A stretch of DNA of 64,000 nucleotides from JBJMHZ01 sp045807125 (GCA_045807125.1 JBJMHZ010000021.1:62001-126000); one strand, 5' to 3'; positions 16,830 to 26,434 are shown, counted from the stretch's first letter. Notes: generated from the sequence alone by a model not told the origin. Numbers and translations are program-made.

Positions 16830-19800
16830 TCAGCCGGTGAGCGCGGCGAGAGCGGCACGGGTGGCCGCGAGCTCGCTCGTCGACTCGGTGGCCGAGGCGA
16901 TCCGTACGGCCTCCTCGAGGGCGCGGCGGGCCTCGCCGGCCCGGCCCTGCGCGTGCCGGACGGCGGCCAGCACGCGACCCGCGACCACCCGCGAGCGGAC
17001 GTCCTCGGCCGGCGCCGCCAGCGCCTCGTCGATGACCCGGGCGGCGCCCTCGACCTCGCCGGCGGCCAGCAGCGCACCGGCGTAGTGGGCGAGGGCCTGC
17101 CGCCGCGGGAAGAGCAGGGAGGCCTCGGCCGCCGCCCCCGCCACCTCGCGCAGCAGGCCGAGGGCGGCGTCGAGGTCGCCCTGCGCCCGCAGCGCCTGGG
17201 CGAGCAGGACGCGCGAGCCGACGAGCGCGTGCGGCTCCATGTCGATCCCGCCGAGCCGGGCGAGCGCGCGCCGGGCGGCATCGCCGGCGGCGGCCGGGTC
17301 GCCCCTGTCCAGCTCGCAGTAGCCGAGGGTGGTCACCGCCAGCGACTCGACGAGCGGATGGCTGGCGGTCCAGGAGAGCCCGGCAGCCTCGGCCAGCACG
17401 GCGACCGCCCGGTCCGGCGCACCGGCGCCGCGGGCCGCGAAGCCGATCGCGACCAGTGCGAGCGCCTCTCCCCAGGCGTCGCCGGCGGAGCGGAAGGCCG
17501 CCCGCGCCGCCGCCGCTTCCTGCTCGGCGAGGCGCAGCTCGCCGAGCTCGGCCGAGGCGATCGCGTCGATGGTGCGGCAGGCCGAGACGCCCCAGCGCTC
17601 CCCGGTCGCCTCGGCGACGCGCACCACCCGCTGGGTGATCCCCCGCGCGTCGGCGAAGCGGCCCTGCAGCGCCCGTACGAAGGCCTCGGTGCCGGCGCAC
17701 CACGACAGGCCGCCCTCGTCGCCGAGGCTCACCAGCACCGACCGGGCCCGGCGCAGCGCCTCCTCGGCCGCCCGCCAGTCGCCGCGGGCCGTCGCGCTCC
17801 AGGTGAGGTGCTGGAGCGCCCAGCCGGCGCCGCGCAGGTCGCCCACCCGCTCGGCGAGCGCGAGCGCGGCGGCGAACCGGATCTCGGCCATGCGCAGCCG
17901 GCCGTCCAGGAAGTCGAGCAGGCCCAGCTCGCGCAGCGCCTCGACGGCCGTCCGGTCCTCGCCGGCCGCGCGGGCCGCGTCCAGGGCCGCGTCGAGCGCG
18001 GCGGCGGCTCCCGCCTCGTCGCCCCGTCCGCGGCGGATCGAGCCGAGCGCGAGCAGCGCCCTCGCCCGCAGCGCAGGGTCGGGGTCGCCGGTGGCATCGC
18101 TCGCCGAGCTCGCATGGCCGAGCTCGGCGGCGGCCTCGTCGAACCGCCACCCGGCGGCAAGGGCGCCGGCTCGCAGCACCCGCAGGCGGCGCACCCGCGC
18201 CGGGTCGGCCGCCTCCGCCGGACCGCCCCCCACGGCGAGGGCCCGCCCGAGCAGGTCGGCGGCCGCCGCATGCTCGTCGCGGCCGGCCGCCGCCTCGCCG
18301 AGCCGCCCGTGCGCCACGAGACCGGCGTGACGAGCGGCCCACGCGGGGTCGTCCGGCGGCAGGCCCATCTCGGTCGCCAGGGCGACGGCCCGCTCGGCGT
18401 GCGCGCCGACGAACGCGTCGACGTCGGCCGGCGCGCCGGCGAGCCCGCCCACCGCCCAGCGGGCGACCGCCGCGTGCCGGCGGGCCCGCTCCGCCTTGGG
18501 GATGCCGGCGTACGCGACGTCGCGGGCGAGGGCGTGGTGGAAGACCGGGCGGCCCTCGCCGTCCTCCCCCACCAGGCCGCGGTCGCGCAGGGCGCCGAGC
18601 GCCTCGCGCACCTGCACCGCCGGGTGGCCGAGAGCCTCGAGCGCGCCGGGCGGCAGCCTCGTCCCGACCAGCGCCGCGTCGCGCAGCACCGCCTTGGCGG
18701 CCGGGTCGAGCGCATCGATGCGGGCGGCGAGCACCGCCTGGACGCCGGCCGGCAGGGCATCGGCGACCAGGTCCCCGCCGGCCCGGGCGAGCAGGCCGCG
18801 GTCGACGAGCAGGTGCAGGAGCTCGGCCAGGAAGAACGGGTTGCCCTGCCCCCGCTCGACGATCGCCCGGGCGGCCAGGGGGTCGAGGTCGCCCCGCGGC
18901 AGGTGCGACCGCAGCAGGCGCTCGGCGGCCGGCGGCTCGAGCGGCCCGACCCGCAGCGCCTCGGCCTGCGGCAGCTTCCGCCACCAGGCCGGCGGCTCGT
19001 CGAGCCGGTCCGAGCGCGCGGACCCGACGATCATGGCCGCGCCCGCGAGCCGGCCGCCGACGGTGGTCAGCGCCTCGACGAGGGTCTGGCTCGCCGCCTG
19101 CAGGTCGTCGACGACGAGGACGAGGGGTGCCCGTGCGGCGAGCGCGCGCAGCAGCGCGGCAACCGCCTCGACGGCCGGGTCGTCCGGCTCGGGCGCCCCC
19201 GGCGGCCCTGGCGAAGCCGCCACCCCAGCAGGCACCGGCCCGCCGGCGGCCGGCGATGCTGCCGGCAATGCTGCCGGTGCGGCCAGCGACGCCCCCAGCC
19301 CGAGCAGGGCGAGCAGGCCGTCGGTCAGCGCCGCGGCCGCCCGCTCGCGCGGCTCGACCCGGGTGGCGAGCCGCCGGACCCGGGCCACCACCTCGGTGGC
19401 CGGCGCCTCGTCGCCGGCGCCAGCCACCGTGCGCACCCAGTCGACGAGCGGCGCGAGGTCGCGGCCCTCGCCGTACGTCGTGCACCGGCCCCACAGCACC
19501 CGCGCGCCCGGCAGCTCCCCCGCGAACCGGGTGAACTCCAGCACCAGCCGGGTCTTGCCGATGCCGGGCTCGCCGGTGACGAGCACTGCCGCGGGGCGCT
19601 CGCCGTCGACGACGTCCATGAAGCGGCCGACGAGCCGCCCGGTCTCGGCCTCGCGGCCGACGAACGCGACCTCGTCCCCGACGGCGCCCGGCCCGGCGGG
19701 GGAGCCGCGCAGCCCGATCAGCTCGTGCGCCGCGACCGGCTCGCGCTTGCCCTTCAGCCGCAGCGGCGGCAGCGGCCGCCAGGACGCGATGCGCCGCGTG

Positions 19801-20369
19801 GCGTGCACCGTCGCCGCGCCCGCGTAGACCGACCCGACCCGGGCGGCGTCGGAGAGCCGCGAGGCCGTGTTGACCGCGTCGCCGACCACCGTGTACGACA
19901 GGGCCGCCTGGATGCCGGCGAGGACCTCGCCCGTGTTGAGGCCAACCCGCAGGCCGAGCCGCTGGCCGCCGCCGGCCTCGTCGGCGACCAGCCGGCGGAC
20001 CTCGCGCTGCATCCGGGCGGCGGCCCGTACCGCGCGCTCGGCATCGTCGCCCCGCGCGGTGGGCGCCCCGAAGACGGCCATGATGCCGTCGCCGGTCAGC
20101 TTGTCGACGTGGCCGCCGAGGTCGCTGACCGCCCTCGAGAGGGCGGCGAGCACCCGGTCGGTCACCACGCCGACCCGCTCGGGGTCGAGATCCTCGGCCC
20201 AGCTGGTGAAGTCGGAGAGGTCGCCGAAGAGCACGGTCACGACCCGGCGCTCGGCCTCGATGTCGAGCGCCACCCGGTCGAGCGGCGCGCCGCAGTGGAA
20301 GCAGAAGCGGGCCCGCGGCACGGGCGGCGTGCCACAGACCGGGCAGCGGAGCGCCTCGCCGACGGTCAC
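16830..20369 (-). CDS. Zinc-ribbon / class III adenylate cyclase / AAA ATPase / TPR-like regulator
   Basis: 1179 aa. An N-terminal zinc ribbon (Cys9, Cys12, Cys23, Cys26) leads into a class III cyclase domain (about 40-215). The canonical catalytic set is visible: metal Asp50 and Asp94, adenine-selecting Lys90 and Asp164, transition-state Asn167 and Arg171, so it should make cAMP. A P-loop ATPase domain follows (Walker A TGEPGIGKT, 265-273), then about 600 residues of Ala/Leu-rich helical repeats. This is the layout of large signalling cyclases of actinobacteria. GTGA overlap with the MBL gene makes it the last gene of that operon. The stop is convergent with crp. Confidence 0.87.
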   Translation of the reverse strand: MTVGEALRCPVCGTPPVPRARFCFHCGAPLDRVALDIEAERRVVTVLFGDLSDFTSWAEDLDPERVGVVTDRVLAALSRAVSDLGGHVDKLTGDGIMAVFGAPTARGDDAERAVRAAARMQREVRRLVADEAGGGQRLGLRVGLNTGEVLAGIQAALSYTVVGDAVNTASRLSDAARVGSVYAGAATVHATRRIASWRPLPPLRLKGKREPVAAHELIGLRGSPAGPGAVGDEVAFVGREAETGRLVGRFMDVVDGERPAAVLVTGEPGIGKTRLVLEFTRFAGELPGARVLWGRCTTYGEGRDLAPLVDWVRTVAGAGDEAPATEVVARVRRLATRVEPRERAAAALTDGLLALLGLGASLAAPAALPAASPAAGGPVPAGVAASPGPPGAPEPDDPAVEAVAALLRALAARAPLVLVVDDLQAASQTLVEALTTVGGRLAGAAMIVGSARSDRLDEPPAWWRKLPQAEALRVGPLEPPAAERLLRSHLPRGDLDPLAARAIVERGQGNPFFLAELLHLLVDRGLLARAGGDLVADALPAGVQAVLAARIDALDPAAKAVLRDAALVGTRLPPGALEALGHPAVQVREALGALRDRGLVGEDGEGRPVFHHALARDVAYAGIPKAERARRHAAVARWAVGGLAGAPADVDAFVGAHAERAVALATEMGLPPDDPAWAARHAGLVAHGRLGEAAAGRDEHAAAADLLGRALAVGGGPAEAADPARVRRLRVLRAGALAAGWRFDEAAAELGHASSASDATGDPDPALRARALLALGSIRRGRGDEAGAAAALDAALDAARAAGEDRTAVEALRELGLLDFLDGRLRMAEIRFAAALALAERVGDLRGAGWALQHLTWSATARGDWRAAEEALRRARSVLVSLGDEGGLSWCAGTEAFVRALQGRFADARGITQRVVRVAEATGERWGVSACRTIDAIASAELGELRLAEQEAAAARAAFRSAGDAWGEALALVAIGFAARGAGAPDRAVAVLAEAAGLSWTASHPLVESLAVTTLGYCELDRGDPAAAGDAARRALARLGGIDMEPHALVGSRVLLAQALRAQGDLDAALGLLREVAGAAAEASLLFPRRQALAHYAGALLAAGEVEGAARVIDEALAAPAEDVRSRVVAGRVLAAVRHAQGRAGEARRALEEAVRIASATESTSELAATRAALAALTG

Positions 20370-21145
20370 GGCTTCGCCGTACCCCGTTCGCGCAGGTAGT
20401 CGAGCTGGGCCCGCACCGACAGCTCGGCGGCCCACCACAGCGCGCGGTCGACGTCGGCGTAGACGACGCGGACCACGTCGGCGGCCGACTCGGCGCCGGC
20501 CGCGACGGCGGCCTCGACCTGCGCCAGCCGCTCGATCCGGTGCTCGACGTAGAAGGCGAGGACGTCGACCGCGTCGTCGCGCACCGGGCCGTGCCCCGTC
20601 AGCAGCACGAGCCCTGGCCGCTCGGCGGCGAGCGCCCGCAGCCGCTGCAGCGAGGCCAGGTAGTCGGCCAGGCGGCCGTCCGGGTGGGCGACGACGGTCG
20701 TGCCGCGGCCCAGCACGGTGTCACCGGTGAGCACCGCCGGCCGCCGCTCGTCCTCGACGAGGAAGCTCACCGAGTCGCCGCTGTGCCCGGGGGTGGCCAG
20801 CACCCGCAGCTCGAGATCGCCCGCCCGCACCAGCTCGCCGTCCGCGAGCGGGGCGCCGTCGCGGCAGAGCCCCGGGTCGGCGGCCCGTGCCGGTGCCCCG
20901 GTGATCTCGTGGAAGCGGTCGACGCTCTCGGCGTGGTCGGGATGGCCGTGGGTCAGCAGCACGCCGCGCGCCGGCCCCCGGCCGGCGAGCGCGGCGAGGT
21001 GCGGCTCCTCCAGCGGGCCGGGATCGACCACGACGACGCCGTCGCCGGTGTCGAGCACCCACGAGTTCGTCCCGTCGAGGGTCATCGGCCCCGGATTGCC
21101 GGCGCGGACGAGGCGGGCGTACGGCGGCAGGTCGGCGTCGGTCAT
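20366..21145 (-). CDS. Metallo-beta-lactamase-fold hydrolase (LACTB2-like)
   Basis: 259 aa. The metal motif THGHPDH (65-71), ATPGHSGDS near 116 and LTGDTVLG near 140 give the full MBL ligand set, and a C-terminal helical domain (about 195-259) is typical of LACTB2/Rv3677c-type proteins, some of which are RNA hydrolases. The early GTNSWVLDTGD stretch is characteristic of this branch. It lies 4 bases after the Nudix gene and overlaps the cyclase gene. Confidence 0.85.
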   Translation of the reverse strand: MTDADLPPYARLVRAGNPGPMTLDGTNSWVLDTGDGVVVVDPGPLEEPHLAALAGRGPARGVLLTHGHPDHAESVDRFHEITGAPARAADPGLCRDGAPLADGELVRAGDLELRVLATPGHSGDSVSFLVEDERRPAVLTGDTVLGRGTTVVAHPDGRLADYLASLQRLRALAAERPGLVLLTGHGPVRDDAVDVLAFYVEHRIERLAQVEAAVAAGAESAADVVRVVYADVDRALWWAAELSVRAQLDYLRERGTAKP

Positions 21146-21149
21146 CGGG

Positions 21150-22007
21150 TCAGCCGTCCTCGCCCGGCATGACGAGATGCACGTCTGCCTCGCCGCCGTC
21201 CGGGTCCTCCGAGACCACGATGCGCGGCATCAGCGGGGTGATGACCCGGCCTGCGCTCGCCGCGAGCACGTCCTCGACGCTCGCGTGCGCCGACAGCTCG
21301 ACCAGCGTGGCGATCGTCGGCGGGAACATGCCCAGCTCGCCGGCCCGGTGCCGCTCGACGGCCGCCCGCACCGGCAGCCACGCGACCCGGTCGGCCTCCC
21401 CGCCGACCTGCCGCGGCCGCTGGCCGCCCGGCAGGGCGGCCACGAAGAAGCGGGTGTCGTACCGGCGCTCCTCGAGCTCGGGGGTGACCCACTGCGCCCA
21501 CGGGCGGAGCAGGTCGGTGCGAAGGACCAGGCCGCGCCGCTCGAGGAACGCGGCGAGCGGCAGCGACCGGTCGACCAGCGCCAGGCGGTCGGCCTCCCAG
21601 TCCTCGCCGGTGGTGTCCTCGACCACCGACGCGGCGTCCGGCCCGGCGAGCAGCACGCCCGACTCCTCGAACGTCTCGCGGACCGCGGCATGCACCAGCG
21701 CGCGGCCCAGTGGCTCGTCGACGTGGAGCACCTCGGCCCACTCGGACGGCGCCGGGCCGGCCCAGCGCACCGCGGTGTCGGCGTCGCGCGGGTCGACCGA
21801 GCCGCCGGGGAAGACGTGCATCCGCGGCGCGAACGGCATCGTCGCCACCCGGCGCAGCAGGTAGACCTCGAGCCCGGCGGCGCCGTCGCGCAGCAGCACG
21901 ACGGTGGCGGCGTCGCGCGGCGGAACGGGCGTCAGCTCGCCCCTCGCGAACCGCTTCGCCGTCTCGACGATGTCGGGCGGCAGCGACCGGCGATGCTCAA
22001 CCGTCAT
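21150..22007 (-). CDS. Nudix-fold hydrolase (NUDT19-like)
   Basis: 285 aa. The protein contains MHVFPGGSVDPRDAD near residue 64 and AVRETFEESGVLL near 108, i.e. a Nudix box with a long insert between the Gly and the REUXEE part, as in NUDT19/CoA-diphosphatase-like proteins. The region between holds a WAEVLHVDEP segment. The substrate is not readable; CoA esters are a guess from the subgroup. It is in an operon with RidA upstream and the MBL protein downstream. Confidence 0.78.
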   Translation of the reverse strand: MTVEHRRSLPPDIVETAKRFARGELTPVPPRDAATVVLLRDGAAGLEVYLLRRVATMPFAPRMHVFPGGSVDPRDADTAVRWAGPAPSEWAEVLHVDEPLGRALVHAAVRETFEESGVLLAGPDAASVVEDTTGEDWEADRLALVDRSLPLAAFLERRGLVLRTDLLRPWAQWVTPELEERRYDTRFFVAALPGGQRPRQVGGEADRVAWLPVRAAVERHRAGELGMFPPTIATLVELSAHASVEDVLAASAGRVITPLMPRIVVSEDPDGGEADVHLVMPGEDG

Positions 22008-22033
22008 GCTGCGGATCGTACGTGCGAGCCCGG

Positions 22034-22495
22034 TCAGCCGACCTCGACGATCAGCTCCACCTCGACCGGTGCGTCGAGCGGCAGCGCGGCGACACCGACG
22101 GCGCTGCGGGCATGCTTCCCGGCCTCGCCGAAGACCTCACCGAGCAGCTCGCTCGCGCCGTTGACCACCTGCGGCTGGCCGGTGAAGTCCGGCGCGCTCG
22201 CGACGAAGCCGACCAGCTTGACGATCCGCCGCACGGCGGCGAGGTCACCGATCTCCGCCTTGACCGCGGCGAGGGCATTGAGCGCGCAGGTGCGGGCAAG
22301 GTCCTTGGCCGTCTCGGGGTCGACCTCGGCGCCCACCTTGCCGGTGGTCGCCAGCTTGCCGTTGACCACCGGCACCTGGCCGGAGACGTAGACCATGCTG
22401 CCGCTGCGGACGGCCGGCACGTACGCCGCGACCGGCGGCACCACGTCCGGCAGCGTGATGCCGAGCTCGACCAGCCGGTCGTCGGGCGTGCTCAT
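22034..22495 (-). CDS. RidA-family (YjgF/YER057c) protein
   Basis: 153 aa. Signature stretches include MVYVSGQVPVVNGKL near residue 37 and VRRIVKLVGFVAS near 95, ending in the VEVELIVEVG strand. RidA enzymes hydrolyse reactive 2-aminoacrylate/imine intermediates; this is the longer branch (Rv3678c-like), in which the catalytic Arg of RidA is not clearly present by eye, so enamine deaminase activity is uncertain. The ATG at 22495 overlaps the DUF4177 stop (ATGA). Confidence 0.85.
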   Translation of the reverse strand: MSTPDDRLVELGITLPDVVPPVAAYVPAVRSGSMVYVSGQVPVVNGKLATTGKVGAEVDPETAKDLARTCALNALAAVKAEIGDLAAVRRIVKLVGFVASAPDFTGQPQVVNGASELLGEVFGEAGKHARSAVGVAALPLDAPVEVELIVEVG

Positions 22496-22647
22496 GCCTT
22501 CTCCCGCTTCAGGTAGGCAACCAGGCTCTCCGCGTTGGGTCCGGGCACGACCGCCACCAGCTCCCAGCCGTCGTCGCCCCAGTTGTCGAGGATCTGCTTC
22601 GTGGCGTGGACCAGAAGCGGCACCGTCGCGTACTCCCACTTCGCCAT
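22492..22647 (-). CDS. DUF4177-family small protein
   Basis: 51 aa, too short for many gene finders. It begins MAKWEYATVPLLVHATKQIL and has DDGWELVAVVPGPN in the middle, the typical DUF4177 core of a short beta-helix-beta domain of unknown function. It corresponds to Rv3678A. ATGA overlap with ridA and the same strand order make it the first gene of the DUF4177-RidA-Nudix-MBL-cyclase operon. Confidence 0.85.
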   Translation of the reverse strand: MAKWEYATVPLLVHATKQILDNWGDDGWELVAVVPGPNAESLVAYLKREKA

Positions 22648-22725
22648 GGGGCGCAGCCTAGCGGCGGCCGGCAGCGGCCGGCGGGCGGGGACGGTTGGGC
22701 GACGGTCCGTACGGTGCAGGCGCGG

Positions 22726-22998
22726 TCAGGCGCTCTGGCGCTCCAGGTCCTGACGGCGCAGCAGGCGCCGGCGCTGGAGCTCGTTGAGGCCGCCCCAGAT
22801 GCCGTGCGGCTCGCGCACCGCCAGCGCGTACTCCAGGCAGGCCTGGCGCACCGAGCAGCGCTCGCAGAGCGCGCGGGCGACCGCCTCGCGGCGGTCCTTC
22901 TCCGGCTTGCGCTCGAAGTGGTGGGGCGGGAAGAAGTACGACGCGAGGTCGCCGTGGCACAGCGCCGCGTCTCGCCATCCGATCCGATCGGCCTGCAC
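22726..22998 (-). CDS. WhiB-family iron-sulfur transcription regulator
   Basis: 90 aa. Cys14, Cys45, Cys48 and Cys54 (C-x2-C-x5-C pattern) bind the [4Fe-4S] cluster, GIWGG (66-70) is the WhiB turn, and the basic RRRLLRRQ tail contacts DNA. The GTG at 22998 has AGAGGTGG upstream. WhiB-like proteins sense redox/NO and pair with the primary sigma factor. The paralogue is unclear. M. tuberculosis has, as far as I recall, no whiB at this exact spot, so this is an additional copy beside the WhiB4/WblA-like gene at 26.5 kb. Confidence 0.9.
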   Translation of the reverse strand: MQADRIGWRDAALCHGDLASYFFPPHHFERKPEKDRREAVARALCERCSVRQACLEYALAVREPHGIWGGLNELQRRRLLRRQDLERQSA

Positions 22999-23224
22999 GG
23001 CGCCACCTCTGTCGTCGGCCCGGCCGCGCCGGGGCTTCGCTCCTGGGTGATCGCTTCCATTCCGCCGCAGCAGCGGGCCGCTCGGAAAGAGGCGCCGGAA
23101 AAATGTGGCCCATCTGTGACCGATGCTTATCGGGACCGTTGCCGAGCGTGGCATCGACCCGACCGCGCGGCGCGCAGCGCGATCACGCGATCACACCGCG
23201 CACTCAACTCCGCACGGATCGCCG

Positions 23225-24178
23225 CTACGACAGGGGCAGGCCGCCCTGGCCGTCGCTGCCGGGCACCGCCGCGGCATCGAGCGCCGCGCCCTCCAGCGCA
23301 GGCACGTCGACGGGGGCATCGACCTCGGGCGGCAGCTCGTCAACAGGCAGCTCGGCAGGAGGCAGCTCGACGGGAGGCAGCTCCTCGGCCGGCGGCGGGA
23401 CGGGGTCGGGGCGGCTGCCCCTGGCCGCGTTGTCGAAGAAGCGCAGCAGCTCGACCGGGAACGGCATGACGAGGGTCGAGTTCTTCTCCGCCGCCACCTC
23501 GGTGACGGTCTGCAGCAGGCGCAGCTGGAGCGCTGCCGGGTCGGCGGACATCAGGCGGGCCGCGTCGGCGAGCCGCTTCGAGGCCTGGAACTCGCCGTCG
23601 GCGGAGATGATGCGGGCGCGCCGCTCGCGCTCGGCCTCGGCCTGGCGCGACATCGAGCGCTTCATCGACTCCGGCAGCGTGACGTCCTTGATCTCGACGC
23701 GCTCGATCCGCACGCCCCACGGGCCCTCGGTCGGCTCGTCGAGCTCCTCCTTCAGGATCGCGTTGATGCGCTCGCGCTCGGAGAGCAACTGGTCCAGCTC
23801 GCTTCGGCCGATGACGCTGCGCAGCGAGGTCTGCGCGACCTGAGACACCGCGTACAGGTAGTTCTGCACGTTGACGGTGGCCTTCAGCGGGTCGACGACG
23901 CGGAAGTACACCACCGCGTCGACCCGCACGCTGATGTTGTCGCGGGTGATGCCGTCCTGCGCCGGCACCGCCATCGCGACGATCTGCATGTTGACCTTGA
24001 CCACGCGGTCGACCACCGGGATCACGAGGTTGAGCCCGGGGTCGAGCGGCTGCGCGCGCGTCTGACCCAGCCGGAAGACCACGCCTCGCTCGTACTGCTG
24101 GATGATCCGGATGCCGCGCACGACGGCCACCAGGATGCAGATGGCGACGAATATGGCCAGGCCGATGCCGACTTCCAT
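23225..24178 (-). CDS. SPFH/band-7 (stomatin-like) membrane protein
   Basis: 317 aa. One N-terminal membrane helix (about 2-22) precedes a SPFH domain: YERGVVFRLGQTRAQPLDPG near 29-48, then VDAVVYFRV and SERERINAILKEELDE. The coiled region AEAERERRARIISADGEFQ near 180 is diagnostic of stomatin/slipin-type proteins, which form oligomeric membrane scaffolds. The tail (about 265-317) is Pro/Glu/Leu-rich with PPVELPPAELP-type repeats. The ATG at 24178 has GAAGGAG upstream. It is divergent from the ArsA-like pair; the intergenic stretch to the WhiB gene (22999-23224) shows no gene. Confidence 0.88.
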   Translation of the reverse strand: MEVGIGLAIFVAICILVAVVRGIRIIQQYERGVVFRLGQTRAQPLDPGLNLVIPVVDRVVKVNMQIVAMAVPAQDGITRDNISVRVDAVVYFRVVDPLKATVNVQNYLYAVSQVAQTSLRSVIGRSELDQLLSERERINAILKEELDEPTEGPWGVRIERVEIKDVTLPESMKRSMSRQAEAERERRARIISADGEFQASKRLADAARLMSADPAALQLRLLQTVTEVAAEKNSTLVMPFPVELLRFFDNAARGSRPDPVPPPAEELPPVELPPAELPVDELPPEVDAPVDVPALEGAALDAAAVPGSDGQGGLPLS

Positions 24179-24266
24179 GTCCGCTCCTTCGTAAGGCCCA
24201 GGGCTCCAGGATCGCACGGGTGGCGCACGAGCGGTGGGCCATCGGGGCGACAGCTACGCTCGACGG

Positions 24267-25256
24267 GTGACCGATGCGCGCGGCGACTTCCCCGGCGTGC
24301 GGCTGCACGTCGTCACCGGCAAGGGCGGCACCGGCAAGACGACGATGGCGGCCGCCCTCGCCCTAGCCCTCGCCAGCGGCGGCCGCCGGGTGCTGCTCGC
24401 CGAGGTGGAGAACCGGCAGGGCATCGCGCAGCTGTTCGACATGACGCCGCTGCCGTACGAGGAGCGCCGCATCGCCGCCGCACCGGGTGACGGCGACCTG
24501 CACGCGCTCGCGATCGACCCCGAGGCCGCGCTCATCGAGTACCTCGAGCTGTTCTACAACATGCGCAGGGCCGGTCAGGCGCTGAAGCGCACGGGCGCGA
24601 TCGACTTCGCCACGACCATCGCGCCCGGGGTGCGCGACGTGCTGCTGACCGGCAAGGTCAAGGAGGCGGTGACCCGCAGGCGCAGCGGGCGTCTCGTGTA
24701 CGACGCCGTCGTGCTTGACGCACCGCCCACCGGACGGATCGCGCAGTTCCTCAACGTCACCAAGGAGATCGTCGGCCTCGCGCGGTACGGGCCGGTGCAC
24801 GACCAGGCGCAGGGGGTCCAGCGCCTGCTGCGCTCGCGGCAGACGGCGGTCCACTTCGTGACGTTGCTCGAGGAGATGCCGGTGCAGGAGACGCTCGACG
24901 GCGCGGCAGAGGTGGCCGCCGCCGGGCTGCGGGTGGGTGGCGTGCTGGTCAACATGACGCGCGAGCCGTTCCTGCCGCCGCGCCAGCTCGCGGCGACCGC
25001 CGACGGCGGCGCCGACGTGAGCGAGCTGGCCCGCGGCCTCAAGGCGGCCGGCATCGACGCGACGCCCGCGCTCGTCGATGCGCTGGCCGCCGAGGCGGGC
25101 GAGCACGCCCGCCGCATCGCGCTGGAGGAGGGCGAGCGGGAGGAGCTCGCGCAGCTGGGCCGGCCGACGTACGAGCTGCCGCTGCTGCCCGACCCCGTCG
25201 ACCTCGGCGCGCTGCACCGCTTCGCCGGCCTGCTCCGCGAGCAGGGGGCGGCGTGA
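24267..25256 (+). CDS. ArsA/GET3-like P-loop ATPase, first subunit
   Basis: 329 aa. The deviant Walker A GKGGTGKTT sits near residue 19-27 with a signature Lys, and the switch region VVLDAPPTGR near 150-159 matches ArsA/Get3 ATPases. In M. tuberculosis the paired Rv3679-Rv3680 proteins form such a complex and have been linked to export or tolerance of toxic metabolites (recalled). The GTG at 24267 is used. The stop overlaps the second subunit (GTGA). Confidence 0.85.
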   Translation: MTDARGDFPGVRLHVVTGKGGTGKTTMAAALALALASGGRRVLLAEVENRQGIAQLFDMTPLPYEERRIAAAPGDGDLHALAIDPEAALIEYLELFYNMRRAGQALKRTGAIDFATTIAPGVRDVLLTGKVKEAVTRRRSGRLVYDAVVLDAPPTGRIAQFLNVTKEIVGLARYGPVHDQAQGVQRLLRSRQTAVHFVTLLEEMPVQETLDGAAEVAAAGLRVGGVLVNMTREPFLPPRQLAATADGGADVSELARGLKAAGIDATPALVDALAAEAGEHARRIALEEGEREELAQLGRPTYELPLLPDPVDLGALHRFAGLLREQGAA

Positions 25257-26434
25257 GCGGCGCGGGTCGCAGCAAGCGGCTCGATGTCGACCGCGTCATC
25301 GACACCGCCGAGATCGTCGTCTGCTGCGGCGCGGGGGGCGTCGGCAAGACGACGACGGCGGCCGCGCTGGCGCTGCGCGCCGCCGAGCGCGGTCGGCAGG
25401 TGGTCGTCCTCACCATCGACCCGGCCCGCCGGCTCGCGCAGTCCATGGGGCTGACCGAGCTCGACAACGTGCCCCGCCCGGTGGCCGGCGTCGACGAGTC
25501 CGCCGGGGGCCGGCTCGACGCGATGATGCTCGACATGAAGCGGACCTTCGACGAGATCGTCATCGCGCACAGCGAGCCGGGCAAGGCCGAGCAGATCCTC
25601 GACAATCCCTTCTACGCCGCCCTGTCCTCCAGCTTCGCCGGCACGCAGGAGTACATGGCGATGGAGAAGCTGGGCCAGCTGAAGGCCACCGGGCGGTGGG
25701 ACCTCATCGTCGTCGACACGCCGCCCACCCGCTCGGCCCTCGACTTCCTCGATGCGCCGAAGCGGCTCTCCACGTTCCTCGACGGCCGGCTGCTGCGCAT
25801 CCTGCTGGGGCCAGCGCGGGCCGGCGGCCGCGCGTACATGAAGGTGCTGACCGTCGGCGTCAGCATGGTCACCGGCGTGCTCAACCGGGTGATCGGCGCG
25901 CAGCTGCTCACCGACCTCAGCCGCTTCGTCGCCGCGCTGGAGACGATGTTCGGCGGGTTCCGCGAGCGGGCCGACCATACCTACCGGTTGCTCAAGGACC
26001 CGGGCACCGCCTTCGTCGTCGTGGCGGCGCCGGAGCGCGACGCGCTGCGAGAGGCCTCGTACTTCGTCGACCGGCTGGAGGCCGAGGGGATGCCGCTCGC
26101 CGGCCTCGTGGTCAACCGGGTGCACCGGACGCTCGCCCCGCAGCTCGGGCGGGAGCGGAGCGTCGCCGCGGCGGAGGCGCTCGAGGAGTCCGGCGACTCG
26201 CCGCTCGCCGCCGGGGTGCTGCGGTTGCACGCCGACCGGATGGCGGCCGTGCGGCGGGAGCGCGGGATGCAGGAGCGGTTCGCCTCGACGCACCCGGCGG
26301 TACGGGTGGTGGAGGCGGCCGCGCTGCCGGAGGACGTCCACGACCTCGACGGGCTGCGGCTGGTCGCCACCGATCTGGCGGACGGCGCGGCAGGGAGCGC
26401 GGCGCAGGGACCGGCCGGGAGCCGGGCCGGCTGA
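25253..26434 (+). CDS. ArsA/GET3-like P-loop ATPase, second subunit
   Basis: 393 aa. The P-loop GAGGVGKTT lies near 25-33 and the switch DTPPTRSALDFLDAP near 149-163. Methionine-rich hydrophobic helices in the middle (AYMKVLTVGVSMVTGVLN near 198-215) could form the substrate groove seen in Get3. No arsenite-binding Cys cluster is apparent, so arsenic export is not indicated. It is translationally coupled to the first subunit. It is convergent with the WblA/WhiB4-like gene. Confidence 0.85.
   Translation: MSGAGRSKRLDVDRVIDTAEIVVCCGAGGVGKTTTAAALALRAAERGRQVVVLTIDPARRLAQSMGLTELDNVPRPVAGVDESAGGRLDAMMLDMKRTFDEIVIAHSEPGKAEQILDNPFYAALSSSFAGTQEYMAMEKLGQLKATGRWDLIVVDTPPTRSALDFLDAPKRLSTFLDGRLLRILLGPARAGGRAYMKVLTVGVSMVTGVLNRVIGAQLLTDLSRFVAALETMFGGFRERADHTYRLLKDPGTAFVVVAAPERDALREASYFVDRLEAEGMPLAGLVVNRVHRTLAPQLGRERSVAAAEALEESGDSPLAAGVLRLHADRMAAVRRERGMQERFASTHPAVRVVEAAALPEDVHDLDGLRLVATDLADGAAGSAAQGPAGSRAG

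Noticed and set aside
16953..20399. 1148-codon open frame on the plus strand
   Set aside because: Shadow of the cyclase/AAA gene, which has recognisable domains and a coupled start; the plus-strand translation is low-complexity.
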